A stretch of 64,000 bases of DNA from Enterobacter cancerogenus (GCA_000773965.1 JRUP01000019.1:1-64000); one strand, 5' to 3'. Shown: positions 8,266 through 19,288, counted from the first letter of the stretch. Notes: generated from the letters alone by a model not told the origin. A program made the numbers and translations.

Positions 8266-9360
8266 CTAAGCCAGTTCGCAGTTTTTCACATCAGCAGAAG
8301 GGGCCAGAAGGTTGTTATCAAACTCACGCAAGGCTGCTGCATCACGGACACGCATCGGCCAGTCGGGATTGGCCAGTGCACTTTTGCCCAACGCCACATA
8401 ATCCGCCCCCTGCTCCAGCGCCTGAGAGGCGTCACGGCTGTCTGACAGCGAACCATTCGCCACAATAGTCAGGCTTGGTGCCGCCTCTCGCGCTATCTGT
8501 ACCAGCGAAAGCGCATTGTCCGCAAAAGCGGGTTGCAGTGCGTCGTATTCGGTGAGATGCAGGTAATCAATACCTGACTCAGCCAATAAGCGAAACACCT
8601 GTTTTGCGCCCGCTTCCCCTTCCTGCCACTTATGATGGAAATCATTCACTTTGCCTTGTGAAATACGCACACCTAAAGTGACATCGTGGCCTATACGCTG
8701 GCGTACCGAGCGGATCACCGCCAGGGTCAGTGACAGGCGGGCAGCGATATCACCGCCCCAACGATCACCACGCTGATTGGTGTAATCCGTAAAGAATTGA
8801 TCGAGCAGGTAGCCATTGGCACCGTGAATTTCAATGCCATCAAATCCCGCTACGCCAATGGTGCGCGCGGCGGTCTCGGCAAAACTGTCAATCGCCTGCT
8901 GAATCTGATCTTCGCTCATTTCTCCTGGCAACGCATAGTCGCCATGACCATGATAAAAGCCCAGCTGTTCGCCGCGCGGTTGCACGACGGAGGGAGCCAG
9001 GGTATCGCGTCGGTAAATATTGCCCTGGGAAATCGCGCCAGCATGCATCAGCTGCGCAATGATCTTGCCACCATGCTGATGCACACCATCAGTAATGGCA
9101 CGCCAACCTGCGACCTGGCGGCTATTAACCAGACCCGCTTGAAACGCATACGTCTGCGACCAGGCTTCGTCGATATACAGCCCTTCGGTGATGATGGTGC
9201 CAAAACCACCCCGCACGAAACGCTCGTAATAGTGCTTCATGCGATCGCCCGGTACGCCATCTACCGTGGCGGAGATGCGCGTCATGGGTGCCACCATGAT
9301 GCGGTTTTTCAGCGCGAGTCGATTTAATGTCCCGCTCTGAAATAAGTGTTTATCGGCCAT
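8266..9360 (-). CDS. Old Yellow Enzyme family NADH:flavin oxidoreductase
   Basis: A 364-residue FMN-dependent TIM-barrel ene-reductase. Visible motifs are NRIMVAPMTRISA (FMN-site strand 1), LMHAGAISQ near residue 105, GFDGIEIHGANGYLLDQF with the substrate-binding His/Asn pair around residue 175, TNQRGDRWGGD, and the phosphate-binding VANGSLSDS and GADYVALGKSALANPDWP. Family members reduce activated C=C bonds of enones, nitro compounds or 2,4-dienoyl substrates. It is divergent from the LysR gene at 9466, its probable regulator. The true substrate is unknown. Confidence 0.85.
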   Translation of the reverse strand: MADKHLFQSGTLNRLALKNRIMVAPMTRISATVDGVPGDRMKHYYERFVRGGFGTIITEGLYIDEAWSQTYAFQAGLVNSRQVAGWRAITDGVHQHGGKIIAQLMHAGAISQGNIYRRDTLAPSVVQPRGEQLGFYHGHGDYALPGEMSEDQIQQAIDSFAETAARTIGVAGFDGIEIHGANGYLLDQFFTDYTNQRGDRWGGDIAARLSLTLAVIRSVRQRIGHDVTLGVRISQGKVNDFHHKWQEGEAGAKQVFRLLAESGIDYLHLTEYDALQPAFADNALSLVQIAREAAPSLTIVANGSLSDSRDASQALEQGADYVALGKSALANPDWPMRVRDAAALREFDNNLLAPSADVKNCELA

Positions 9361-9465
9361 TTGCTACATCGTGTTCCCTGATTATCGTCGGAGCGCATTA
9401 TAGTGTGTCGCTTTAGCGGCAAAAATGACCGAAGATGATACGTCTGTATAACGGAAATCGTTACA

Positions 9466-10374
9466 ATGAACTCCAAAGATATTGAGGTTTTCCTGATGGT
9501 GTCGCAAACGCGTAGCCTGACCCAGGCGGCACGGCGGCTGAATACTACGCCGATGACGGTGTCGCGTCGGCTGGCCTCGCTGGAGGACGATCTCGGCGTG
9601 CGGCTGATGCACCGCACGACTCGCGCCATCGCGCTCACCGTGGAGGGAGAAGAGTTTCTGCCCTATGCAAAATCGCTGGCGGAAACCGAACAGAGCGCAC
9701 GCAATCTGTTTTCACCACACCAGCAAGGTGCGACTGGCCAGCTGCGGATTACGGCGCCTTCTGGCTTTGGTCGTCGCACCATTATTCCGCTGTTGCCAGC
9801 CTTGATGGAGGCCAACCCGGAACTACGCATTGAGTTTCAACTGAGCGATGACGTCACCGACCTGGTAGGGTTGGGCTACGATGTCGCTATCCGCATTGCG
9901 CCGCTGCGTGACTCCCGTTTAGTGGCTCACCGTCTGGCTAACAACCCGCGTATGCTGTGTGCTTCACCCGATTATCTTCAACGCTTCGGCACCCCTCAGA
10001 CATTAAACGACTTACATCATCACAACTGCCTGCGACTCTCAGGCGTGGTGCAGTGGAGCTTCATCATTGATGGGCATATTTCGAGCTTAAGCGTGGAAGG
10101 CCGTTTCAGTGGCAGTAACGTGGAGGGGGTGCGCACTCTGTGCGTGGCGGGAAGCGGCATTGCTCAGTTATCTGAGTGGGACATCCGTGAAGAGCTCGCT
10201 TCGGGCGAGCTCATCGCCATTGAATTACAGGATGCTCAACCGCAGATGCTCGGTGTCTGGGCACTGTTCCCCACGACTCGCCAGTTGCCAGCACGGGTGA
10301 CGGTATTTCTTCATGCTTTAAAACAAGCGATGGAAAAAACAGATAAGTTACCTGTCACGGCACCCCGTTTATAG
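9466..10374 (+). CDS. LysR-family transcriptional regulator
   Basis: A 302-residue LysR protein with the DNA-binding domain MNSKDIEVFLMVSQTRSLTQAARRLNTTPMTVSRRLASLEDDLGVRLMHRTTR and a C-terminal effector domain starting QLRITAPSGFGRR. This places it in the large CrgA/DmlR-like subgroup that typically regulates a neighbouring oxidoreductase. The divergent Old Yellow Enzyme gene begins 105 bases away, so that gene is the likely target. Confidence 0.8.
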   Translation: MNSKDIEVFLMVSQTRSLTQAARRLNTTPMTVSRRLASLEDDLGVRLMHRTTRAIALTVEGEEFLPYAKSLAETEQSARNLFSPHQQGATGQLRITAPSGFGRRTIIPLLPALMEANPELRIEFQLSDDVTDLVGLGYDVAIRIAPLRDSRLVAHRLANNPRMLCASPDYLQRFGTPQTLNDLHHHNCLRLSGVVQWSFIIDGHISSLSVEGRFSGSNVEGVRTLCVAGSGIAQLSEWDIREELASGELIAIELQDAQPQMLGVWALFPTTRQLPARVTVFLHALKQAMEKTDKLPVTAPRL

Positions 10375-10417
10375 GCTTAAATCGTTGACTCACTGATTCA
10401 CTTCATGGAGGCCCCTT

Positions 10418-10963
10418 TTGAAACCAGAAATTCAAACCCTCACATCGACAGAGATCTATCGTAACCGCTGGATGACGTTAAAAGAGGACAAAATTCAGCG
10501 TGCCGATGGCAGCGAAGGTCTCTATTCCGTGATCGAAAAAAACGATTTTGTCGTCATCCTTCCGGTGGAGCAGGACAGCATTTTTGTGGTTGAGCAGTAT
10601 CGTTATCCGATAAGTGAGCGCACCCTTGAGTTGCCGCAAGGCAGCTGGGAGCTGGACCCTGGCGCTACACCGGAAGCACTGGCGGCGGGCGAACTGCAGG
10701 AAGAGACAGGATTGATTGCCAATCGTTGGCAGTACGTGGGCTATCAAAAACTGGCGCAGGGATACTCCGCGCAGGGTTATCACATCTATCTTGCCAGCGA
10801 ATTACGCTATGAAGGGCAGAATCTGGATGCCGAGGAAGTCGGACTCACTGCACGCAAAATGAAAATCAGCGAGTTTCTGCAGCTCGTGCTGGAAGGTAAA
10901 GTGACCGATGCTACATCAGTGACCGCGTTTTTACTGGCGCGGGCCAAAGGGTTGCTTGATTAA
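10418..10963 (+). CDS. Nudix hydrolase, ADP-sugar pyrophosphatase type, with TTG start
   Basis: A 181-residue hydrolase. The Nudix box is present in variant form near residues 80-100: the core GELQEETGL keeps the metal-binding glutamates but has Gly where REUXEE normally has Arg. Preceding LPQGSWELDPG is the substrate loop of the ADP-ribose/ADP-glucose pyrophosphatase group. The start is TTG at 10418: a strong GGAGG lies six bases upstream and the reading begins MKPEIQTL. It stands alone 43 bases after the LysR gene. The natural nucleotide is not determinable from sequence. Confidence 0.75.
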   Translation: MKPEIQTLTSTEIYRNRWMTLKEDKIQRADGSEGLYSVIEKNDFVVILPVEQDSIFVVEQYRYPISERTLELPQGSWELDPGATPEALAAGELQEETGLIANRWQYVGYQKLAQGYSAQGYHIYLASELRYEGQNLDAEEVGLTARKMKISEFLQLVLEGKVTDATSVTAFLLARAKGLLD

Positions 10964-11010
10964 ACCGGGTAACGCACAGGGCCACATTGATGTCAGGTCG
11001 CTGTGCGTTT

Positions 11011-11038
11011 GAAGAGTGCGCATTGCTGCGCACTCTTC
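11011..11038. terminator. Hairpin between convergent Nudix and GH31 genes
   Basis: Perfect 12-base arms GAAGAGTGCGCA and TGCGCACTCTTC enclose a 4-base loop. A second weaker hairpin (AACGCACAG at 10971-10979 with CTGTGCGTT at 11001-11009) lies just before it. Confidence 0.6.
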
Positions 11039-11053
11039 CCTGAACAATGACGC

Positions 11054-13458
11054 TTAGTGACTCGCTATCTCCGCCAGCACTGCATGCGCATCTGCCGCAG
11101 AAACCGCGACACCATCAATGTAAAGCTGGCGCGTTTCTCCGGCTGGCAAAGCAATTTGCAGCGTTTTCCATGCTGGCTGATAATCGCCTTTGCGTGTGAA
11201 GCTCAGGTGGATTGCCTCGGCATCGCTGCGCATTTCCCAGCTTAACCACAGCGCATTACCCTGCTGATAACCCCAGGACTCACCGTCATCTTCAAATACC
11301 AGGCCTTTGCTCTCGCCTTTACCCTGTAATGGATAAAGTTGCAGCGTGCGACGGTCATCTGTTTGTGCATCAACATGACGCAGACGCTGGCTCAGTGGCA
11401 AGGCCGCACCGGCGCGAACCAGCATCGGTTGGGTTTCCAGCGGTGCAGGCAGCGTGATCCATTGACCGCCGCTGTACCGCCGCTGTACCACTGCTGGGTC
11501 GCAAAGTCATACCAGCCGGTTTGGTTATCCGGCAGCCACAGAGTGCGTTCACGCTGACCGGCTTCCACCACGCTGGCCACCAGCAAATCTCGACCCAGCA
11601 TAAACTCATCGCACTCAGCGAAGGTCTGTTTATCCTGCTCATGGTCGAGGAAGGTTGGACGCAGCATCGGCTCATCATCAGCATGCGCTTGCCACAGTAA
11701 GGTATACAGATACGGCAACAGGCGATAGCGCAGTTCGATTGCAGCACGAATCGCTGGCGTGACTGTCGGATACATCCACGGCTCATTCACCGTGTGATCG
11801 TCATTCCACGAGTGAATGGTGAAACGCGGGTGCATCACGCCGTTTTGTACCCAGCGAACAAACAGTTCAGCGTCCGGCTTATCACCTGAGAAGCCGCCGA
11901 CATCGTGCCCGACGTTATACAGCCCCGATAGGCTCATCCCGAGGCCCATGCGAATGTTGTAGCGCAGTGACGTCCAGTTGGTGCGGTTATCACCGCTCCA
12001 TGTCTGCACGTAGCGTTGCATACCGGCACAGCCAGAACGTGAAATCAGGAACGGACGTTTCTCCGGCGCGAAGCGCTGCTGCGCTTCCATCGACGCACGC
12101 ATCATCAACAACGGCATCACCGGGCGAATATGCTTGATGGCGATGGGCGTACCAAAGCCGTGGCAACGCGCTTCGCCGTCCCACACTTCATATTCGTTGT
12201 TGTCATTCCAGGTCGAATCGATGCCCTTCGCCAACAGCTGTTGGGTGACGTTCTCCTGCCACCACGCCACCGCCTGGGGATGGGTGAAATCGAGGTGTGA
12301 ACCCTCGTCGTCCCAGAACACTGAACGCTCTGGCGCATCTTCTTCTGAGTCACGGATAAACAAGCCCTGCGCCGCGACTTCTTCATATCGTGGATGATCC
12401 TGCAACAAGCAAGGCTTTATGTTAGCAGCCAGGCGCAAACCGGCATCGTGGAACGCCTGGCTCATCACTTCCGGCTGTGGCACTTTGTCGTAGTTCCAGT
12501 TGAACACGTAGCGCTTGTTATTGATCGAGGTGTAACCCGATGACAGTTGGAAAGAGTCGCACGGAATATCATGCTGTTCGCACAGGCGAATAAAGTTCAT
12601 CAGCTGATTTTGTGCATCCGGTGCATCGGTGTAGTGCATGGTTGAGCCGCTGTAACCGAGGCTCCATTTTGGGCCAAACAGCGTTTTACCGGTCAGGCGC
12701 ACAAAGGCCTTGGTGACATCCAACACTTTGCTGCCAACAAACAGGTAATAATCAATATCCCCGCTTTCCGCCTGCCAGCGGCGATAAGGCTGATGGTAGT
12801 TATCCAGCTCGTTACCAAGATCGAACCAGCTGCTGCTGAGGTTATCGTAATACAGGCCGAAACTCACATCGCTGCGACGCGTAATGGTAAACGGCACATG
12901 TTTGTAGAGTGGATCGGTTGACGAGGCGTTGTAGCCCATCGCATCGAGGTTACGCATCTCATAGCGCTTGCCATTGCGTTGAAGGTCACCGGTTTTCTCG
13001 CCCAGACCGTAATAGGCATCGTCATTCATACGGCGCTGGTAGTGCGCCACACCATCACCGTGCGCATTAATCAGGTAGGCGCTGGTTGGACGGTCGCAGG
13101 TCAGCAGTTGCCAGGCGCCAGCGCTATCACGATGTTGCCACTCCAGCGCCAGTGGCTGATGGACAATCACGCGCAGCACATCGGTGGAAACCACCAGCGT
13201 ATCGCCCTCTTCTTCCAGCGTGAACCCTGGCAGGGTAAAGCCCGCCAGGCTGTCACGTGGACGCCCTTCCCACGGCACATCGCTGTCTGGCGCTATGCTC
13301 CAGGTGCGGTCCAGTGCATAGCCGCTCTGACGTTTAATCGAAACACGGAACATGCCGGATTCCAGCACGAATAGGTTCAGCTGGTACTTCCCATCGACGG
13401 TTAACGCAACATGGTGTTGATCAGAATGCGTGAGTGACCAATTCTTTAAGGTTTTCAT
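11054..13458 (-). pseudogene. GH31 family alpha-glycosidase, frameshifted by an 11-bp tandem duplication
   Basis: The reading frame opens with MKTLKNWSLT (AGGT ribosome site) and runs 688 codons to a premature stop; the remaining about 140 codons, starting WITLPAPLETQPMLVRAG, are in another frame. At 11466-11487 the unit CCGCCGCTGTA occurs twice in tandem. Removing one copy restores one continuous frame of 797 residues through YSGGQWITLP. GH31 catalytic elements are intact: the nucleophile region STWNDNNEYEVWDG and the acid/base region WSGDNRTNWTSLRYN. The lost part is the C-terminal beta-sandwich, so the truncated product is probably inactive. The gene is 15 bases after the MFS gene and divergent from uxuA, so it should release or process an oligosaccharide carrying a hexuronate; the substrate is inferred only. 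Confidence 0.8.
11466..11487. repeat. 11-bp perfect tandem duplication inside the GH31 gene
   Basis: CCGCCGCTGTA occurs at 11466-11476 and again at 11477-11487. Eleven is not a multiple of three, and deletion of one unit joins the two GH31 reading frames exactly. It may be a real slippage mutation, a reversible phase switch, or an assembly error. Confidence 0.9.
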
Positions 13459-13473
13459 TGTTACCTACTTTAA

Positions 13474-14775
13474 TCAGGCGCGCTGGGCGCGACGTTCAGC
13501 AATAAATGCAATCAGGAAGACCGCGCCAATCAGGTCGAAGAAGCCCATGGCGACAAATAACGGGTTAAAGCCAATCTTGTCGGCGGTGACACCAATCACC
13601 AATGAGAACAGGAAGCTGGAGATCCACGCGAAGGAACCGCGCATGCCATTGACGGTGGCCATCTGGCCTTTATCAAACTTCTCCACCACCAGTGCGCTGA
13701 GCATGCAGGAGATGATCTGGTGACCAAAACCACCAATCGAGATCAGTGCAATCGCCACGTAGGGATCTTTGGTCATCGCCACCAATGCGAGGGAAAGCAT
13801 CAGGAAAGCGCCGGTGACCGAACTGGCAACCACGGAGTTGACCAGTCTGAAACCAAACAGGCGGGTATAGAGGCGCGTCAGATAGCCACTGGCGACGCTG
13901 CCGAGATCCGCCGCGAGAAATGGCATCCAGGCGAACATGGCGATCTGTTTGAGATCCATGCCGAGATCTTTCGCCAGGTAGAGCGGCACCCAGAAGCTCA
14001 ATACGCCCCAGGCAGGCTCGGCCATAAAAGCGGGAATGGCGATACCGTAAAAACGTTTATTCTTTGAGACACTTTTCAGGGCTTTAAAGAACGGTAATTT
14101 GACGGCAGGCGGTTCATTATCCTGACGAATAAATTCCAGTTCCGATGCAGACAGATTGGGATGAATTTCCGGATCGCGATACAGCAACCACCAGAGCACC
14201 ACCCACGCCAGTGCCAGGCAACCCGTAAACAGGAAAGCGCCCTGCCAGCCGAAAGAAGCGTGCGCGAAGTAGATGATGGGCGGCGCCAGCATAGCGCCAA
14301 TTGAGAAGCCCACGCCGGCCCAACCCGCTGCAACCGGACGCTCTTTTTTCGGGAACCATTCGCCTATCACTTTGGCGTTGGCTGGCGTTGCCGCGGCTTC
14401 CGCTCCACCCATGACAAAACGCAGAATGGCAAGATGTACCCAGCTCGCTGCGCCTGCATGGAACAGACAGGCGACCGCCCAGACCGAGGCACAAATCAGG
14501 AAGCCGACTTTAAGGCCGATGACATCAATCAGCCAGCCACAAATCGGTTGGAAGAAGGTATACGCCAGCTGAAAAGCACCGACGATCCATGAATATTGTT
14601 CAGTGGTGATGCCAAGGCTGGTTTTCAGCTCAGGCGCCAGAATGCCCAATGAGTTACGCGTGATGTAGTTGACGGTAACGCCCGCTAAGAACAACACCAA
14701 TACCCACCAGCGCAAATTGCGGAAGGTGCGTTTGCTGCCAGCGGCAGCGATCCCTGGATTCAAACTGCGGTTCAT
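13474..14775 (-). CDS. MFS transporter, ACS family (ExuT-like), partner of the GH31 gene
   Basis: A 433-residue inner-membrane carrier. The N-terminal segment RNLRWWVLVLFLAGVTVNYITRNSLGILAPEL in helix 1 is typical of ExuT/GudP-type sugar-acid symporters, with NAKVIGEWFPKKERPVAAG after helix 4. I chose the ATG at 14775 because GGAG lies six bases ahead of it; the ATG four codons earlier has only a weak site. It is the first gene of a two-gene unit with GH31 and is divergent from uxuABC, which supports a role in uptake of a uronate or a small uronate-containing glycoside. Confidence 0.75.
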   Translation of the reverse strand: MNRSLNPGIAAAGSKRTFRNLRWWVLVLFLAGVTVNYITRNSLGILAPELKTSLGITTEQYSWIVGAFQLAYTFFQPICGWLIDVIGLKVGFLICASVWAVACLFHAGAASWVHLAILRFVMGGAEAAATPANAKVIGEWFPKKERPVAAGWAGVGFSIGAMLAPPIIYFAHASFGWQGAFLFTGCLALAWVVLWWLLYRDPEIHPNLSASELEFIRQDNEPPAVKLPFFKALKSVSKNKRFYGIAIPAFMAEPAWGVLSFWVPLYLAKDLGMDLKQIAMFAWMPFLAADLGSVASGYLTRLYTRLFGFRLVNSVVASSVTGAFLMLSLALVAMTKDPYVAIALISIGGFGHQIISCMLSALVVEKFDKGQMATVNGMRGSFAWISSFLFSLVIGVTADKIGFNPLFVAMGFFDLIGAVFLIAFIAERRAQRA

Positions 14776-14984
14776 CTGGTTCTCCATTCTTTATTAACAT
14801 CATGAGCTTACAAATCCTGTGGTGAATGCGCGGGCCAGCGATAAACCGGAAATATCGTTGGCTGCCGCCCAGGAATTGCTGCTTGTTGTTGAGGAGCGAC
14901 TTCATTGAGTCATCTCTAACCATCCGCCAGGAGTGAACCACAGATGCTTAAGCTGGTCGCCACTCAGATGCCGCATTTGTGATC

Positions 14985-15099
14985 TGGTTAACCAAAATGG
15001 CTTGCGAGGTTGACATCAGACGTTAAAGAGCCGAATTTTAGGCTCTGAGAGCGCAATCCACGCCATAAGCGGTGCGCTAACTGATAAATAGGTCAACCA
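14985..15099. promoter_or_regulatory. Two UxuR/ExuR-like operators in the 375-bp divergent region
   Basis: TGGTTAACCA at 14985-14994 is a perfect palindrome and AGGTCAACCA at 15090-15099 a near-perfect one; both fit the TGGT-N2-ACCA core of UxuR/ExuR sites. The second lies immediately ahead of a TATAAG -10-like hexamer (15101-15106), where repressor would block the uxuA promoter. A TTGACA lies at 15010-15015, and a small hairpin at 15027-15046. A CRP half site (TGTGA) lies next to the first operator. The rest of the 14776-15150 gap shows no gene. Confidence 0.55.
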
Positions 15100-15150
15100 A
15101 TATAAGAATTGTCCTGGGTTTCATTTTCAGGACCTAAAAGAGGTAACAAC

Positions 15151-16329
15151 ATGAAGCAGACCTGGCGCTGGTATGGCCCAAATGATCCCGTTTCTCTTGC
15201 CGATGCACGACAGGCTGGCGCGACTGGCATCGTCACCGCCCTGCACCACATCCCTAATGGCGAAGTGTGGTCGGTGGAAGAAATTCTGCAGCGCAAAGCC
15301 ATTGTGGAAGCGGCGGGTCTGGTGTGGTCAGTGGTGGAAAGCGTGCCGATTCACGAAGAGATTAAAACCGGCAGCGGTGAGTGTGAGAAGTGGATCCGTC
15401 ATTACCAGCAGTCTCTGCGCAATCTGGCGCAGTGCGGTATTAAAACCGTCTGCTACAACTTTATGCCGATTCTCGACTGGACGCGCACAGACCTCGAATA
15501 TCTGTTACCCGATGGTGCAAAAGCGCTGCGCTTCGATCAGATCGAATTTGCCGTGTTTGAACTACACATTCTGCAACGTTCGGGTGCAGAAAACGATTAC
15601 ACCGCCACGGAAATTGCCCAGGCGGCTGAGCGTTTCGCCACCATGAGCGAAGAGCACAAAACCCGCCTGACGCGCAATATCATCGCCGGCTTACCGGGTG
15701 CCGAAGAGGGTTACACGCTGGACCAGTTCCGTGCTCAATTAGCCCGTTATGACGGCATCGGCAAAGCTGAGTTACGTGAAAACTTCGCGACCTTCCTGCG
15801 CGCCATTATTCCGGTAGCAGAAGAAGCCGGCATTCGTATGGCTGTTCACCCGGATGATCCGCCTCGTCCAATTCTGGGTTTACCGCGCATTGTCTCCAAT
15901 GCAGAAGACTTGCAGTGGATGATCGATACCGTACCCAGCCCGTCGAATGGCTTCACCATGTGCACCGGCTCTTACGGCGTGTTGGCAGATAACGATCTCG
16001 CTGGCATGGTGAAACGTTTTGGACCACGCATTTACTTCGCGCACCTGCGGTCAACCAAACGCGAAGAGAACCCGAACACCTTCCACGAGGCAGCGCATTT
16101 AGGCGGCGATGTTGACATGTTCGCCGTCATTAAGGCGATTGCTGAAGAAGAACATCGTCGTAAAGCGGCCGGTCAGGAGGATTTGATTCCGATGCGCCCG
16201 GATCATGGTCACCAGATGCTCGACGACTTGCGCAAGAAGACTAACCCCGGTTATTCGGCGATTGGTCGTCTGAAAGGATTGGCAGAGATTCGCGGCGTGG
16301 AGCTGGCGATTCACCGCGCTTATTTCTGA
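15151..16329 (+). CDS. uxuA: Mannonate dehydratase
   Basis: A 392-residue cytoplasmic TIM-barrel enzyme that dehydrates D-mannonate to 2-keto-3-deoxygluconate. The start [26 protein letters not shown] and blocks such as [50 protein letters not shown] and RPDHGHQML are the conserved UxuA core with metal-binding His/Asp/Cys residues. E. coli UxuA is 394 residues. The ATG at 15151 follows AGAGGTAACAAC. It heads uxuA-uxuB-uxaC and carries UxuR-type operators upstream. Confidence 0.95.
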   Translation: MKQTWRWYGPNDPVSLADARQAGATGIVTALHHIPNGEVWSVEEILQRKAIVEAAGLVWSVVESVPIHEEIKTGSGECEKWIRHYQQSLRNLAQCGIKTVCYNFMPILDWTRTDLEYLLPDGAKALRFDQIEFAVFELHILQRSGAENDYTATEIAQAAERFATMSEEHKTRLTRNIIAGLPGAEEGYTLDQFRAQLARYDGIGKAELRENFATFLRAIIPVAEEAGIRMAVHPDDPPRPILGLPRIVSNAEDLQWMIDTVPSPSNGFTMCTGSYGVLADNDLAGMVKRFGPRIYFAHLRSTKREENPNTFHEAAHLGGDVDMFAVIKAIAEEEHRRKAAGQEDLIPMRPDHGHQMLDDLRKKTNPGYSAIGRLKGLAEIRGVELAIHRAYF

Positions 16330-16385
16330 TGGCATTCGTTGCTGCCGGGTGCCATTGATGGCGCACCCGGCTAGATGGAGTTTAC

Positions 16386-17867
16386 ATGGAACATAACCTT
16401 GCCAGCGGCGAACTGAAAGTGACCCGCCCCGTCTGGAACCATCAGCGGCTGGTGCCGCGTATTGTGCATATCGGCTGTGGCGCCTTTCATCGCGCGCATC
16501 AGGCGTTGTATCTGCATCACCTGCTTGAAATCAGTGACACTGACTGGGGTATCTGTGAGGTCAACCTGATGTCGGCAAGTGGCAAACTGTTGGTGGAGCA
16601 ATTGCGCCAGCAGGATCTGCTCTACAGCGTGACGGAAAAAGGTGCCGGGCAGAACGACATTCACATCGTAGCGGCCATCAAAGAAGCCTTGCATCCTGCA
16701 CTGGATGGCCATGATGGCATTATCGCAGCACTGGCTCGCCCGGAAACCGCCATCGTCTCATTGACGGTAACAGAGAAAGGTTATTGCACTCAGGGGGCCA
16801 ACGGTGAATTGGATGCGGATAATGCACTTATTCAACACGATGTTGCGCACCCCAGCACGCCGAAATCCGCCATTGGTTTTATTGTCGAAGCATTACGTGT
16901 GCGTCGTGAGCGTGGTTTAGGGCCGTTTACTGTGCTCTCCTGCGACAACCTGCGTGATAACGGCCATGTCGCGCGCGCCGCTGTGGTAGGCCTGGCGCGG
17001 TTGCGCGATGCGGCACTGGCGCATTGGATTGATGAGAACGTTACCTTCCCCAGCAGCATGGTTGACCGCATCGTTCCCGCAGTGACCGACGAAACACATC
17101 AGGAGATTCGCGACTTGCTGGGCGTTGCCGATCCCTGCGGTGTGGCCTGTGAGCCGTTTCGCCAATGGGTGATCGAAGATAACTTTGTCAACGGCCGTCC
17201 TGACTGGGATCGCGTGGGCGCACAGTTTGTGGCCGACGTTGCGCCATTTGAAATGATGAAACTGCGTATGCTCAACGGCAGTCACTCATTTCTTGCCTAC
17301 CTCGGGTATTTGGGTGGCTGTGAAACCATCGCTGACACTATGCAACTCCCGGCCTATCGCCAGGCAGCATTAGCACTGATGATGCAAGAGCAGGCACCTA
17401 CGCTGTCGATGCCTGAGGGTATCGATCTGCAAGCCTATGCCAGCCAATTGATCGAGCGTTTTAGCAACCCTTCCCTGCGCCACCGGACGCAACAGATTGC
17501 GATGGATGGCAGCCAGAAGCTGCCGCAGCGCTGGCTCGATTCCGTGCGCTATCACCTGAAGCACGGCAGTGACTATCGCCACCTGGTGCTGGGGATTGCC
17601 GGCTGGATGCATTACGTGCTTGGGCAGGATGAGCGAGGTGAGACTTATGATGTGGTTGACCCATTACTTGCAACCTTGCATGACATCAACCAGCTCACGC
17701 CAGAAGGCGATGCGCGCGTTAGCGCCCTGCTCGCCGTGAAAACCATTTTTGGTGACGACCTGCCCGCCAATGCAGGCTTCGTTAGCACCCTACAACAGGT
17801 GTACGCGCAACTTTGCCAGTTTGGTGCCCGCGCCGCCGTTGCATCCCTGAATCAGGAGCCGAAATGA
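16386..17867 (+). CDS. uxuB: Fructuronate reductase (mannitol dehydrogenase family)
   Basis: A 493-residue NAD-dependent long-chain dehydrogenase that interconverts D-fructuronate and D-mannonate, the step before UxuA. The N-terminal nucleotide-binding segment [22 protein letters not shown] and the catalytic [16 protein letters not shown] block near residue 300 (catalytic Lys, then Asn and His) are characteristic. Length matches E. coli UxuB (486). It starts 56 bases after uxuA and its stop overlaps the uxaC start codon. Confidence 0.93.
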   Translation: MEHNLASGELKVTRPVWNHQRLVPRIVHIGCGAFHRAHQALYLHHLLEISDTDWGICEVNLMSASGKLLVEQLRQQDLLYSVTEKGAGQNDIHIVAAIKEALHPALDGHDGIIAALARPETAIVSLTVTEKGYCTQGANGELDADNALIQHDVAHPSTPKSAIGFIVEALRVRRERGLGPFTVLSCDNLRDNGHVARAAVVGLARLRDAALAHWIDENVTFPSSMVDRIVPAVTDETHQEIRDLLGVADPCGVACEPFRQWVIEDNFVNGRPDWDRVGAQFVADVAPFEMMKLRMLNGSHSFLAYLGYLGGCETIADTMQLPAYRQAALALMMQEQAPTLSMPEGIDLQAYASQLIERFSNPSLRHRTQQIAMDGSQKLPQRWLDSVRYHLKHGSDYRHLVLGIAGWMHYVLGQDERGETYDVVDPLLATLHDINQLTPEGDARVSALLAVKTIFGDDLPANAGFVSTLQQVYAQLCQFGARAAVASLNQEPK

Positions 17868-19282
17868 AGCGTTTTATGGATGACGATTTCCTGCTGCAAA
17901 GCGACGTTGCTCGTCGTTTGTACCATGACTATGCGGCTGATATGCCGATTTATGATTACCACTGCCACCTCAATCCGCAAGAGATCGCTGAGGATCGTCA
18001 GTTCGCCAACCTGGGGCAGATTTGGCTGGAAGGCGACCACTACAAATGGCGTGCGCTGCGTGCGGCTGGCGTGGATGAATCGCTGATCACCGGTAAAGCC
18101 ACCAGCGACTACGACAAGTATCTCGCCTGGGCACATACCGTGCCGAAAACGCTGGGCAATCCGCTTTACCACTGGACTCATCTTGAGCTGCGTCGCCCGT
18201 TTGGCATCACCGATACGTTATTTGGGCCGGACACCGCACAACGCGTATGGGACGAATGCGCCGAGAAACTGGCAACCCCGGCATTTTCTGCACGCGGCAT
18301 TATGCGTCAAATGAATGTACGTATGGTTGGCACCACCGATGATCCGATTGATTCCCTGCAATATCACCGCCAGATTGCCGAAGATAGCAGCATTGATATC
18401 GATGTTGCGCCGAGCTGGCGTCCGGACAAGGTGTTTAAGATTGAGCTGGATGGCTTTATTGACTATCTGGGTCGCCTGGAATCGGCAGCGGATGTGGCGA
18501 TCACCAGCTTTGACGCACTGCGCACCGCCCTGCGTCGTCGTTTAGATCACTTCTCCGCTCACGGCTGCCGGGCATCAGATCACGGCATTGAAGTGCTGCG
18601 CTTTGCTCCGATTCCGGATGATCGTGTATTGGATTCCATTCTGTCCAGACGCCGCAACGGCGATACGCTAAGCGAGCTGGAAATCGCCCAATTTAGCAGC
18701 GCGGTGCTGGTGTGGCTCGGCGCTGAATACGCGAAACGTGATTGGGTGATGCAACTGCATATCGGCGCGATCCGCAACAACAGCACCCGGCTGTTCCGCT
18801 TGCTGGGTGCCGACAGCGGGTTTGACTCGATTGGCGATAACAACATCGCTTTGCCGCTCTCGCGCCTGCTGGATGCGATGGATGTTAACGACCAACTGCC
18901 AAAGACCATTCTGTACTGCCTCAATCCGCGTGACAACGAAGTGCTGGCGACGATGGCAGGTAACTTCCAGGGTGCGGGCATCGCCGGTAAAGTGCAGTTT
19001 GGTTCCGGCTGGTGGTTCAACGATCAGCGCGATGGCATGTTGAGACAGCTGGAGCAGCTGTCGCAGATCGGTCTGCTCAGCCAGTTTGTTGGCATGCTGA
19101 CCGATTCTCGCAGTTTCCTCTCCTATACGCGCCACGAATACTTCCGCCGTATTCTGTGCAATCTCCTCGGAGAATGGGTGCAGGATGGCGTCGTGCCGCA
19201 CGATGAAGCGGTGCTCGGCAACATGCTGCAGGATATCTGTTTCAATAACGCACAGCGCTACTTTACCCTCAATCCACGTTGA
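17864..19282 (+). CDS. uxaC: Glucuronate/galacturonate isomerase
   Basis: A 472-residue amidohydrolase-fold isomerase that opens hexuronate catabolism (glucuronate to fructuronate, galacturonate to tagaturonate). Visible are the HxH metal motif [16 protein letters not shown] near residue 30, [41 protein letters not shown] and [24 protein letters not shown]. coli UxaC is 470 residues. The ATG at 17864 overlaps the uxuB stop (ATGA). Having uxaC in the uxuAB operon makes the D-glucuronate branch complete in one transcript; in E. coli uxaC is with uxaA instead. Confidence 0.93.
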   Translation: MKRFMDDDFLLQSDVARRLYHDYAADMPIYDYHCHLNPQEIAEDRQFANLGQIWLEGDHYKWRALRAAGVDESLITGKATSDYDKYLAWAHTVPKTLGNPLYHWTHLELRRPFGITDTLFGPDTAQRVWDECAEKLATPAFSARGIMRQMNVRMVGTTDDPIDSLQYHRQIAEDSSIDIDVAPSWRPDKVFKIELDGFIDYLGRLESAADVAITSFDALRTALRRRLDHFSAHGCRASDHGIEVLRFAPIPDDRVLDSILSRRRNGDTLSELEIAQFSSAVLVWLGAEYAKRDWVMQLHIGAIRNNSTRLFRLLGADSGFDSIGDNNIALPLSRLLDAMDVNDQLPKTILYCLNPRDNEVLATMAGNFQGAGIAGKVQFGSGWWFNDQRDGMLRQLEQLSQIGLLSQFVGMLTDSRSFLSYTRHEYFRRILCNLLGEWVQDGVVPHDEAVLGNMLQDICFNNAQRYFTLNPR

Positions 19283-19288
19283 GAATTC

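Noticed and set aside
11054..11491. Treating the C-terminal GH31 frame as an independent small gene
   Set aside because: Its apparent ATG lies in the duplicated 11-mer region, and the residues continue the GH31 protein exactly once one repeat copy is removed.
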